Below, piece by piece: positions 23,916 through 34,415 of a stretch of 64,000 nucleotides of DNA. Source of the DNA: Primulina eburnea (lineage: Eukaryota; Streptophyta; Magnoliopsida; Lamiales; Gesneriaceae); NCBI RefSeq assembly GCF_022965805.1, contig NC_133116.1:7460601-7524600 (forward strand), in the 5' to 3' direction. The position numbers and the translations under genes were made by a program. The notes beneath the pieces are model-generated. The model made no database searches and was not told where the DNA came from. It saw only the letters and a program-made list of their open reading frames with translations. Numbering within the stretch: position 1 is the first letter of the stretch; every line of letters starts with the position of its first letter.

Positions 23916-25423
23916 TGGTCGAGCAAAACTTGCACAGTAAAATCCCCAATAAAAATATGATTTTGTATGCTCAAAATTAATCGCAAGTGCACGATGTCAA
24001 GTAATAATATAGTGTACAAGAGTACGAGTATCGTTCCACTGAAGACTGTGTTTCACAATTATTATTTTCAGTTATTTAACATTTAGCAACGAAAATTGAG
24101 TTGTGTGATTATTCCTACTATGCTCAAAGAAATATGCAAATAAAAAAGATTCAACAAGTAATGAATGAGAATTTATATCTAAAATGATTGAGTAAAATTC
24201 AATGAGAAATGGATTTGTTGGGAATCTCGGTTCACCTACCCCTCGTTAATTAATTAATTCGTTCGATCGTGATCTACGCTTCCGACAGGATTTCCTAATC
24301 TATTGAACACACTCTCTCGAGCTATGCCAAACTAATTCTACTCAATGAAGTAATTAAATATCTTTAATTATTTATCAAGAGCAAATCGCATTTCGATCTA
24401 TGAAATCCTCTAGTTTTCGACCCTAAGGACTATGACTATCGGCACGTATCCAATTTCATATATCTATGTAAATTGTAGATTCGCGAATTATACTACTCGT
24501 TCCTATCACAAGTTATTCTCTCAAACTCACTTGCAATATAAAAACATTGTCAAAGTTAGCTACGCTCTAACAACACAATAAAACAGTAGTAAAATCAAGA
24601 ATAACGCACAATCGAAATATAAATTAATTCAAATCAACGTTCGGGGTAGGATCCCCTTTAATCCCAACAAATAATAAAGTTTAGGTACTAGAATTCATAA
24701 TTAAACTAAGCAAAACAAGGTTCAAATGATAAAACTAAATAAGAAATACTAGAGTTGACGAAAAACGCGAAGAACGACGCCCGGAAAACTTCAATCCTTC
24801 AATCCAAGCGCAAAGTGCTCTCCAAACTTGCGGCGGCTCAAGAAGAATGTCTGAATCTGTCTGAATGCCCCCCAAAAAGTAGTCCAAAAACCTTCCATAT
24901 CAGCCACCCTCTCACAATAAGGTAAAGAATCGGCTGCAAAAATTTTGCCAAAAATAGGTGGCGCTCGGGCGTTAGAAAAGTACCGCTCGAGCGCCACACC
25001 TTCTGTAGCTTTGCTTGGGATGTGCGGCACTCGCGCTCGGGCGGTAGAAAACTACCGCTCGAGCGCCGACTCTTCTGTGATTTCTTCCTTGTAGATCATT
25101 CCTCGCGCTCGGGCGGTAGAATTTCACCGCTCGAGCGCCACACTTTCTGTCGAATACCTTCGGCAACTCGCTTCTCGCACCCGGGCGGTAGAAAATTACC
25201 GCTCGGGCGCGAACCTTTCTGTACAAAAACTTATTGGCTTAACACTTGGCTCCGAGTTCCGTTTTTCCGGCCATTTTCCTGCAAATTCATCACCCAACCG
25301 TGAGACATGATAATATGCAAATGATTACTCTAAAATGAATAAAATGTAAATGAAATGTATGCATGCACAATGCAAACACAACTAAAACTAATGCAATAAA
25401 GCGCGTAAAAACCACACCTATCA
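23916..25423 (-). mobile_element. Solo LTR nested in Helitron A
   Basis: Read on the minus strand it starts TGATAGGTGTGG and ends GCTCGACCA (TG...CA), 1508 bp. Comparison with the uninterrupted Helitron B shows the exact empty site. The flanks are ATATT (23911-23915) and ATATC (25424-25428), a 5-bp duplication with one change. The end region (CGCAAGTGCACGATGTCAAG) resembles the Athila LTR end at 14.4-14.5 kb in inverse orientation. The promoter-side half carries the GC-rich hairpin array at 24961-25212. Confidence 0.7.
24961..25212 (-). repeat. GC-rich hairpin array, four units of about 71 bp
   Basis: Four imperfect palindromes of the form GCGCTCGGGCGGTA, a few A/T, then TACCGCTCGAGCGC start near 24961, 25033, 25104 and 25174. 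Each is followed within about 5 nt by TTCTGT and about 25-30 nt of spacer. The stems are far richer in GC than the surroundings. The array lies about 210-460 bp from the LTR start. Confidence 0.85.
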
Positions 25424-25490
25424 ATATCTATTCATTTTTCAATTATTTTTAATAATATCATCACGTACATCGCACGTGTTAAATACTAGT

Positions 25491-27467
25491 ATATATAAAA
25501 GCAGAATTTTTGTCAAATAGAAATTTTCCATCAAAATGTCATTTCTAAAAAAGAAAGATATATCATGAATGATGAAATATTTGTACCGCAATAAATGATC
25601 ACTTCAATGATTGTTTGCATTGATTTGATCAATTCATTTAATTCAAATTTGAATTTAATTCATTTTTATATTGATTCAAATATAATTTATGTATTATATG
25701 TTTTTTTTATTCAAATTGAAACTAAGTTCTATTAAAAACATAAACTACATTAAAAATTTTGTACTGATTATTTCAATCAATTTAATTAAAAACTGTACAA
25801 ATAAATTTAAAATAAAAATGATTTTAATGTTCAATATTATTCATGAGGTAAATCATTCAAAAATAAATTTTGCTATTTTAAGTAATTTCCTGCTCAAATT
25901 ACTTACTAAAAAAGAAATATAATATTTAATTATTTTATTTAATTTTTATAAAAATAAAATTGGTTGAGTGTTAAAAGTTATCACTACAACAAAGTTTTCC
26001 AACGGATATTAAATTACCATTTAATAATCATAAATTTTTTTATCCCAAGTGCATATTATTTCGAAATTACCTTAATTTGAAAGAATTAATGCATTATAGT
26101 TTTCTTCCAAAACCATATAAATATTATATATCTTGAATTGTCTTCTTAAAAATTCAAATAAGAGAACACAAGAAAATTAAAAGAGATAGATTCAAAAGAG
26201 TTTCAAATGGACATTAAATTACTCTCAATAAACATGTATATTACCCCCAATAATCAGAAATGTTTGACACTCAATACATGTCACTCGAGATTTTTCATAA
26301 TTTGAAAGAGTTAATGTATGGTATAATTCTGTCAAAAGCATCTAATGTATAATTTTTGTCAATTAGATGTCTTATTTGAATTTTAAATTATAAATAATGC
26401 AGTATTGCATATTATATTAGAAACTAATTTTATTCTATTTATCTTACTAAATTTAGCTACTCCAAAATTGAATTCTGAAATAACTCCTCTTTTCAGCACC
26501 ATATATGAGTTGAATTATTCAAAGATGTAATGTTCGTTTAAATTTAAATTTGTTCGTTGTTGTGAACTACCTACATATGGAAACAACGAGAACAACAGAT
26601 ATTAAGTTTGAAAATGTCTTTCATGATCGAGAAATAAAAAATATTATTCTTATATTTGTACAAAAATTTAATTATTACATCTAATGTGATAATTTTCTTC
26701 TATATTACAAAGTTCATGTATACATGATAGTATAAAATGTCACGTAATGAAAATGATTAAACCAATTCTAAAGAAAGTAAACATCTTATTAGAAGACACA
26801 TTATAAAATTTATAAATATTGTTTTGGAATACACATAGTAAATGTTAATAAAATAACATTTTTCTAATTTATACATAATTTACTTATGATCACATGTTTT
26901 ATCTTTCTTTCGGAATAATAGGTTGTTGTGTATATTATGAAGAGATTTTATATATAAAATCGCAATCCATTTGGATAAAGATATTGCTGAAATAATTATG
27001 TTATCATTCAAATATGACAAACACGTTCCATGTCACAAAATTGTTTGTTAATGTGGATTTAGACAAAATAACTGAATTTTTTAAAAAATATTTCTCATTA
27101 ATTTTATTGAATGTGATTTTAAAATATTTTTTATCACATGTTAAAAAACAATAATATATACCTTCTTGAAAATTAAATAACTAAATATGTATTAAGGTTG
27201 GTGGTCGACATCAATATACTAAACACGATAAGCATCGTGTCATTGCCTTAGGCTAACACAATCTAAAATTTTGATATATGATAGTGATTATTAACCAAAA
27301 AAATTAATCGACATGCGTTGAATCTAAGAAAGTTTTTTTAAAGTTAGCAAAAAATATTTTTTATTTTTATTTTTTATTATTACATTATTTTTTCAATTTA
27401 AATATCTATTCATTTTTCACTAATTTTTAATAATATCATCTCGAGTATCGCACGGGCTAAATACTAA
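25491..27467 (+). mobile_element. Helitron-like element B, head to tail with A
   Basis: It begins directly after the T that follows A's CTAG (ATATATAAAAGCAGAATTT) and ends CTAA (27464-27467) followed by T. Long stretches are the same as element A with scattered substitutions. It serves as the uninterrupted reference for A. It is non-autonomous; short open frames inside are not protein-like. Confidence 0.65.
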
Positions 27468-27697
27468 TTACATTTTAAGAGAGAGTTCTCATTTTAAATT
27501 TTGATGGGTACTAGCCCAAATTTAATAAATTAGCCCACCATTAAAACTCGTCAAAATTGATAATCAGGTCCATATAACGCCCCGAGCGCAGTAGAAAGGC
27601 CCATGTGCTTGAGACCCATCGAGGGTTCTATAAAAACGTCGCCCACCATAGTTTAAAAATGCTAGCGTTAGAAAAAAGTTTTGAATCGAAATAGAAA

Positions 27698-27880
27698 GTG
27701 TGGGTTTCTCGTGAGACGGTCTCACGAATATTTATCTGTGAAACGGGTTAACCCTACCGATATTCATAATAAAATGTAATATTCTTAGCATAAAAAACAA
27801 TACATTTTAATGGATGACCCAAATAAGAGATCCGTCTCACAAAATACGACCCGTGAGACCGTCTCACACAAATTTTTGTC
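27698..27880 (-). mobile_element. 183-bp Mutator-like MITE, copy d
   Basis: Perfect 9-bp target duplication AAATAGAAA at 27689-27697 and 27881-27889. Inverted relative to copy b. Confidence 0.88.
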
Positions 27881-28834
27881 AAATAGAAAAAGGTAAGTGG
27901 GAAGCTAAAAGGAAGATGTTTCAATTTAATTTTTATTATTTCACTTCTTTTTTATTAATCTATGAATTGTATTTGGGAATATTATAAAGGATTCACGAAA
28001 AAAACTATTTTCATGTGGAATATGTTTTATATACATGGTAGTAATAGAGGTTGCTTGAACTCAATTAAGGAAAACTTTCAAGAAAGCTGGCGCCTTTTAT
28101 TTCGTTGTGTAGCTAAGATATATAAGAAAATCTGTACATGAAAAAATTAAAAATTATGTGGATGAATGTCAAATCGTAAGGAGGCATATAATTTTATTTC
28201 TTGTTTAAACGTAGTATTATTTGTTCTTATACGTTTTGGATTAGTTATTTTTGTTAAAATATTTCTTATATTAAGTTTTGGTGAATGACAACTATTTCAG
28301 GATCAACTCAAGATGTTCAGACAGAATATCAAGGTCCAAGTCGTAGAACATATGAACTCTAGCTGTAAGTGATCATCTGTCATAAGACTGGATCAAGTAT
28401 TAAATGCAGTACACATATTTAAACCTATTAAATTTCAACCGCACTGCAACCGGTCAGATATGAGAAAAGATTGATGAAAGTCAAGTTGTTCAACAACTGT
28501 CAGATTTAAAATGATTACACAGTATCTTATAAACTCTCGAATAACATAAAGTTGTATATGGCTTATCAGTTTATTCAGAAGTTAGGACTTAAAGTTGCAA
28601 AAACACAATAAACATTAAATGCACGGTGACTTAAAGCGATATGTTCATTCTTCCAGGTAACAGTACATATGATCATTGAAGAGAAAATGTGAGCGTTAAA
28701 GGTTTTCAATTATACATATGTAGATATTAAAGTGAAGAACTAGTTCAGTTGTATCACGATTATAAGCTCACATTCATTCAAGAATTCCAAGCATACTTTA
28801 AAGATCATATTTTAAGTTGCTCAACTAGTACACT

Positions 28835-30644
28835 TGTGGGGCCCTTAACTCCTAATCGTTATTACAATGCAATCTGATTAGGGTTTAATTAATCACAGCG
28901 GAAAACGGGTTTAAAATTTCTTTACAATGAGCCCAAAATATCTCTTCTGATATTTAAATACTAAAAATAGTATCTAAATTCAAATCATAAACACGCCCAC
29001 ACGTAATCAATCACATACAAACATCTCATATCCTCGGGACATGCCCCGGTATATAGATACATATACATATATATACTGGGAACAAGACATAAACATAAAC
29101 CTCAGCCCAAGCTGTGGCTCCCACCAGAAGTACCCTCTCTGGTCTCCTGATATCCTGGAGTACCTGCCATTGTCCACACACAAAGACAACAACAGCCCCC
29201 CTTGGGGGTGAGCAAAGCTCCGTATGGAACAACCAATCATATATACCACAGATATCTAAACAATGATATATGGTATGCAATGCATGTATGTCGTGGAGGT
29301 ATAGGGTCAAATGCCCATCCACTGAGCACATGTCAGAATCAATCGAATCGCTATCAAATCAAATCAATGCTCGAGCTGGCACACCGGCCGATATGGGAAT
29401 ATACATATGACAACGTCGACGAAGCGTCGTCAATCCCACATCTCATATCCAATCATATGGGGCCACAATTGTCTATGCTTTACGGGTCATATAATACCGG
29501 CATAGCGATTGTGTTTATAAACCCCGGAATCCAATCAAATCATATCAGGGTATCCAAGGATCATAGCTCAACGTGTATGTCATGTATCGATGTATGCATA
29601 AAATGATGTGTGTTAACAAAACATTTATTTTATACATCGATACTCCAATCTCCATGTCATGTATGCCACATCAAATCATCAAATAGGCACATAGACACGT
29701 ATTCCAATCCAATCCAATCACATCAATCCAATCATATATCATATAATACAGATACCTGTCGTATGTTACCCGGTCGCAACATACCTCAATTCTTCGTTCC
29801 AATTGATGTAGCTTGAAGATACACTTTATCTACATCAATTACATATTCATTTCAATCAATAACATACTCCAAAATCAATAATATGAGTTTCAAATATCAT
29901 TTGAAACTTCAAAAATTCATATCAAATCATAATCATATCATAATTCAATTCCGACTTCGAATACTAGTTTCTTGTCGGTTATTCTACTACATATCAGAAA
30001 TTCAACTTCAAATACATAATATTCCAGCACCTTGATATTTAAAGCTGATGGAACTGGAAGAAAATTACCTCAGTCAGAAGCCCTCGACGCGCAGATAACA
30101 AATATATAATTTGTTTCGCGTTTAGACGGCGTTTCGAAGTCGATTTGAAAGAAAGAAATCGAAATTCTCTCGCTCTTTCTCGAATTCTCTGAAATTAAAT
30201 GACGGAGGAAAGAAGGAAAAGAACTTATCCTTGCTCCACCGCCTCTCGCGCTCGGGCGGTAGAATTCTCGCGCCCGAGCGCGAGACATTCTGTCCCCGAG
30301 TTTCGAATACACCGCGCTCGGGCGGTCAAACATTACCGCTCGGGCGCGGTATGTTCTGTCCGCGAACATTCACCTTTTCTTCCTTGGCGCTCGGGCGGTA
30401 ATTTCCTACCGCTCGGGCGCCACATGTTCTGTACAAAATATTGGTTTTGTACTATTTTGGCGTCCGGCTTCTCAAATCAAATTCTTACAACGTCAATTCA
30501 AATTCATATCACATCAATTCATTTACAAAATTCATTTCTCAATACCATTGTCATAATATACATCAAATACATAATCATATGACAATTTCATAAATTATCG
30601 ATAATCACGCAGGATTTACGATAATACGATACACGGTCCTTACA
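28835..30644 (-). mobile_element. Ty3/gypsy-like solo LTR with perfect 5-bp duplication
   Basis: On the minus strand it starts TGTAAGGACCGTG (30644) and ends AAGGGCCCCACA (28835), 1810 bp. Both sides carry ACACT (28830-28834 and 30645-30649). No internal coding region is present. The promoter-side third carries the second GC-rich hairpin array. Open frames inside (for example 29202-29606) are not protein-like. Confidence 0.85.
30247..30421 (-). repeat. GC-rich hairpin array, three units of about 66-74 bp
   Basis: Palindromic units start near 30247, 30314 and 30387 with the same half-sites as the 25-kb array (CGCTCGGGCGGTA, TACCGCTCGGGCGC). Each is followed by TTCTGT. In minus orientation the array lies about 220-400 bp after the LTR start and is preceded by TTTTGTACAGAA, as in the other LTR. 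Confidence 0.85.
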
Positions 30645-31159
30645 ACACTCATATAAAAAAATATCAAATCTTCAAGGATCACCTTGTGTTATCCCAACCG
30701 ACTCAGGTTGGCCTTTGAGTTATATTGTGTTTTCTAGTTAAACGAGGAATCTTAAATATCCAGAATTTGTTGAAGTGAATATTAAACTTATCAAATTAAT
30801 AATAAGTCCTAGTTGAAGTGAGTTGTTACGAAAAGTTGTCTCAATCAAAGTTTTTTAATAAAATGATTTCTAAGTGAAAGAAGTAGTGACATAAGAGTAT
30901 TTATCCCCGAACATCCACAAGATTCTATTTTTACATTACACATATTTACTATATGTTCATATGTAGTCATTTCTAGTTAACTACAATTTGCTTTATATAT
31001 ACTTTATCACTAGTCAAGTCGGACCATTTACTTATTCATTTTTTACTGGTTCAATTAAGCTAGTTGTTCAAAAATATATCTTAAAAACTTAAAAACTATT
31101 AAGGTCAATTCAAAGTTTTAAAAGAGTGTATTCACCTCCTTAAATTTTAATCTGATTCT

Positions 31160-32500
31160 AATAAGTTGTATTAGAGAATGTTTTTTTTTTTTTAAAATCT
31201 CTGATAACTATATTGTTAATGACATACTTTAACAATATTCCAGTATTTTCTAAATATGACTACGATGATTGAAAAATACGCATGCATGTACATTTAACAG
31301 TTCAAGATGATGACATGTGATATGTCATCTCTGGCGATCCAATGAAGATCATGAAAGCCAATACAGCCGTAACAATATCTAATTGTGCTTCATAGATGGC
31401 GGAAATCACCGGTTTGCATGGACAACCAAAGATAAAAAGAAGGTCAACCTCGAAAATGTGGCCACATACATCATATACAAAACTCTCGACAAGAATATGT
31501 TCAACAAGCCAACTATTGCAATCCAGAAATTCAATAATATCAAAATGAAATCCGACAAAACTCTCAATGAGTTTGATGATTTTTTTAGCAATATTGTTAT
31601 TGAACTTCCATCACTTGATTAAAAAAAAATCTAACCTTGAAATTTGTTTGAAAGTTATGAGAGCACTGTTCAAATAATGAGATGTAAAAGAGTCCGAGGA
31701 CATCATCAGTTTTGCTAATCTAAAAGCCTACGAATTTGATATGAGAATTTGAACCTAATAAAAACCATCCACTACATAATCCATCAAAGCTGTAGCCACC
31801 ACAACTTCTATTCTGACTGTCAATGAAGAAGCTTCTAGTAGAAAACCTATTGATTAGATAAGCAATGAAGTAATGTTTTTATTTTTTAAAAAAAAGTTTG
31901 GAAAATTTATGAGAAAGAACCAACCCAAATATAGCTCTTATTATAAAAGATTAAGCTAATGACAATCAGACTTTTTTTAACTGTGGAAAGAAATATCTTT
32001 TATTGCAGATTGTAACAGACTGAAGAAAGATGATTAGAAGCTGTTTGATAAGAGAATGTCCAAATATGGCAAAAAATTTCTCAAGAAGAAAAAATATCAA
32101 AAAAATACTTGTTACGAAGGAAAACAAAATCAAACGGGCAGACTCAATTTCAGACCATTCTAGTTTAGAGAGCTCTACAAGTGAAAGCAATGATGAGAAT
32201 GTCCATTGTCTCATGGCATATGTTGAGCCAAATACTTCAGAAATTGAGTTGAAAAATATTGATACATGATATTTAATTCAGAATCGGATGAATTCACACA
32301 AGAGGTCCTTGACACGACACTGCATGATATTGCAGACGAGTTAAAAGACTATCACAATCATTAGAGGAGGTTAAGACAGAGAACACGAATCTAACAGATA
32401 AATCAAGAGAGCAGCAAAAGAAACTTGATAGTCTTAAACTAAAAATCAATCTGCTAGAGGCTGAAAATAATAACATGCCAAAGAGTGTTTCAAGCAAATA
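31160..32500 (+). pseudogene. Decayed Ty1/copia gag
   Basis: A degenerate primer site (AGTTGTATTAGAGAATG, compare the usual TGGTATCAGAG) lies at about 31164-31180. The frame 31383-31622 matches copia Gag (TIAIQKFNNIKMKSDKTLNEF). After stops, a Zn-knuckle remnant (FNCGKK near 31977) and a Lys-rich then Ser/Glu-rich linker (DHSSLESSTSESNDENVHC, 32150-32210) follow. Weak Gag-like frames continue to about 32500. Protease, integrase and reverse transcriptase are missing. Gag would form the particle in an intact element. Confidence 0.75.
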
Positions 32501-32800
32501 GTGACTGAGGTTTAATATTCAACTCTCATTTAATTAATGATCTAAAAATAATCGATAAAAATAAAAAATTTAAAATAAAAATAAAAAAATGAAAAGAACT
32601 CATGAACAATTTATTTACAGTGGTCCTCTCTAAAATTAATTAAAAGCAAGAATTGAAGCTTTTGTCCTTTCTTGAAATCTAACAAATATACAATGCACTT
32701 TCTCTGAGCTGGTATTCTCAGCCATACCCAACGAACACCCGGGTTAATTATGTACGTATTATCTTAATAATTTTTATTTATTTATTTGTATATATGTAAT

Positions 32801-32983
32801 GACAAAAACTTGTGTGAGACGGTCTCACGGATCGTATTTTGTGAGATAGATCTCTTATTTGGGTCATCCATTAAAAAATATTACTTTTTATGCTAAGAGT
32901 ATTATTTTTTATTGTGAATATCGGTAGAGTTGACCCGTCTCACAGATAAAGATTCGTGAGAACGTCTCACAAGAGAACTATTC
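32801..32983 (+). mobile_element. 183-bp Mutator-like MITE, copy e
   Basis: Perfect 9-bp target duplication ATATGTAAT at 32792-32800 and 32984-32992. It lies about 500 bp upstream of the transcribed region proposed for the PI4K gamma gene. Confidence 0.88.
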
Positions 32984-33479
32984 ATATGTAATACATATAT
33001 AGAAAATATCATGCACCAAATGGACATATATAAAAGAATTAGCGTGGATTTGCCCAAAGTCCAACATATATTTCTTTTTTAAATAATTAATTTTAGAAAT
33101 AATGTAATTAAATATAATATAATACAATTTTATGCACATTTCAACGTAATAATTCACCATAAAGAATTCATGCAACACCCGATGCACGGGATCATTCCTC
33201 CTCAATTTGGTCCAATATACGGTCAGAAGAATCTGCCTGCCATGCACGTCATTAACCGAATCGATAATCTCCACGTCACCAAATATCCACCGGTTCAGAT
33301 CATTCCATAGGTCTCAATCAACGGCTGAGATCCCATTCTCCAGAGCCTTCCACGAAACCTGACTTTATAGAGTTGTCGCGTTTTACTCGTAGCTTGGGAC
33401 ACCGCCGACGATAATATATTACACAAGCGAAAGCAGTCATTTCCCGAGCAGGGGATTTTGGTGTTCTTTGCGACTCAGT

Positions 33480-34415
33480 TCGTAGCTGTTGGATCTTCTG
33501 ACCCTTCATCCTACCGGCGGTTTGGATTGTCTGGGGTTTCTCCGGTGGTGTTTGTTTGTATCCAGGGTGTTTTCCGGTGATCGGCGGAACCGGGAGAATT
33601 TTTCAGATCTGTTGTTGTGGTGAGTTGATTTTATCATTTTTAAGCTGTCTCGTATTTCAGTTTGTTATTTTAATCGTTTTTGCTATGAGGTGTTAGAGCC
33701 GATTTATTGGTACCGAAAGTTAGATGGGAAAGGATTTTAATTTTTGATTTAAATACATAGTGATCCGATGGATAGTGTGTGAGATTGATTAATTTACCGA
33801 ACATGGATCTGTGGGTTGCGAGTAGATTCAGTGTACCATCTGATTTTCGTTTTTTTTACCACTTTTGTCTAAATTTATAAATAAATCATATCATATATTT
33901 AACAGTTGTCTTTGATTTTTCTTGAAAAGGTAATTACAGAAAATAAATATGTGTGAATGTTTAGATTTTCAGTTCTTGATATGGAGGATGGTGGGTTTTT
34001 TTTTTGCGAAAGTTACCTCCTTTTTTGGTACATCTGATGTTCTTTTGGCTATGAGAGATTTTGATTGTCCATTGCTGTGTTTTTTAGGAATATGTATCTC
34101 TTTGTTAATCTCTTTTATGGTTGATGATTTGATAGTTTATAATTTCTTACAGATTTTGATCTGCGGCTCCATTGGAATTGTACTGTGGTATTTTGTCTAG
34201 CTTCGCCTTTTGAGATAAAGGAGTTGCGGCTTAGTTCTTGGCCTCAGCATTATTATAGTTCGGAAAGTTCAGATTTTGTTGCAGCTGATTGATTATTGTT
34301 GTTCTATTTGGATACTTCTGTTTGATTGGCGACTTGTGTAGTCTCATTGGGAGTGCAACAGCCCTCTCTGTTCCAATCTTCAGGAAGAAGCATCACTGTA
34401 TCCTCTCTTCCTTTT
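33480..34415 (+). promoter_or_regulatory. Putative 5' untranslated region with intron of the PI4K gamma gene
   Basis: The coding start at 34416 is preceded in frame by a stop at 34323-34325. A strong donor GTGAGTTG begins at 33620 and a pyrimidine-rich acceptor TTTTGTTGCAG ends at 34284, so an intron in the leader is likely. Another acceptor candidate ends near 34152. Leader introns are common in plant PI4K genes. The open frame at 33949-34200 lies inside this proposed intron and is T-rich, so I do not call it a gene. Confidence 0.4.

Larger units (their letters stand above)
21964..25489 (+). mobile_element. Helitron-like element A, split by an LTR
   Basis: The 3' end is CTAG (25486-25489) followed by T. 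About 8 nt upstream lies a small hairpin (CACGT...ACGTG in CACGTACATCGCACGTG), as expected for Helitrons. The 5' side (about 21964, TCACATAT(AT)n then AAACAGAGTTTTTG) resembles plant Helitron starts. About 1.95 kb of it aligns throughout with element B. The LTR at 23916-25423 sits inside it. No helicase or Rep coding is present, so it is non-autonomous. Confidence 0.65.
28190..31150 (+). mobile_element. Degenerate copia 5' LTR, split by a gypsy solo LTR
   Basis: The pieces 28190-28829 and 30650-31150 correspond to the LTR-like block at 58.07-59.24 kb: both contain TTGTTAAAATATTTC, then AAGTTTTG, and later a TTTTAGTAAA/TTTTTAATAAA-type word before a GTGGAAGAAG or GTGAAAGAAG block. The part after the insertion ends just before a degenerate methionine-tRNA-type primer site and a copia gag relic. 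It is therefore the 5' LTR of the element whose gag follows. Confidence 0.5.

Noticed and set aside
24961..25212. CRISPR-like array of spaced palindromes
   Set aside because: The spacing is about 71 bp but the spacers are similar to one another, the context is a plant LTR and no cas genes exist here.
24791..25303. Open frames of 79-93 codons on both strands with Arg/Gly/Ser-rich peptides
   Set aside because: They are produced by the GC-rich hairpin array, where palindromic DNA reads open on both strands. The same happens at 30070-30582.
29202..29606. 134-codon open frame on the plus strand
   Set aside because: It lies wholly inside the solo LTR at 28835-30644, is rich in His/Ser/Asn from repeated CAATC/ATCAT words and has no coding-like features.
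33949..34200. 83-codon hydrophobic frame upstream of the PI4K gene
   Set aside because: It falls between a strong donor (33620) and acceptor (34284) and is T-rich, as plant introns are.
34326..34415. TTG-initiated N-terminal extension of the PI4K gamma frame
   Set aside because: It has no ATG, is closed by a stop just upstream, and the conserved N-terminus begins at the ATG at 34416.
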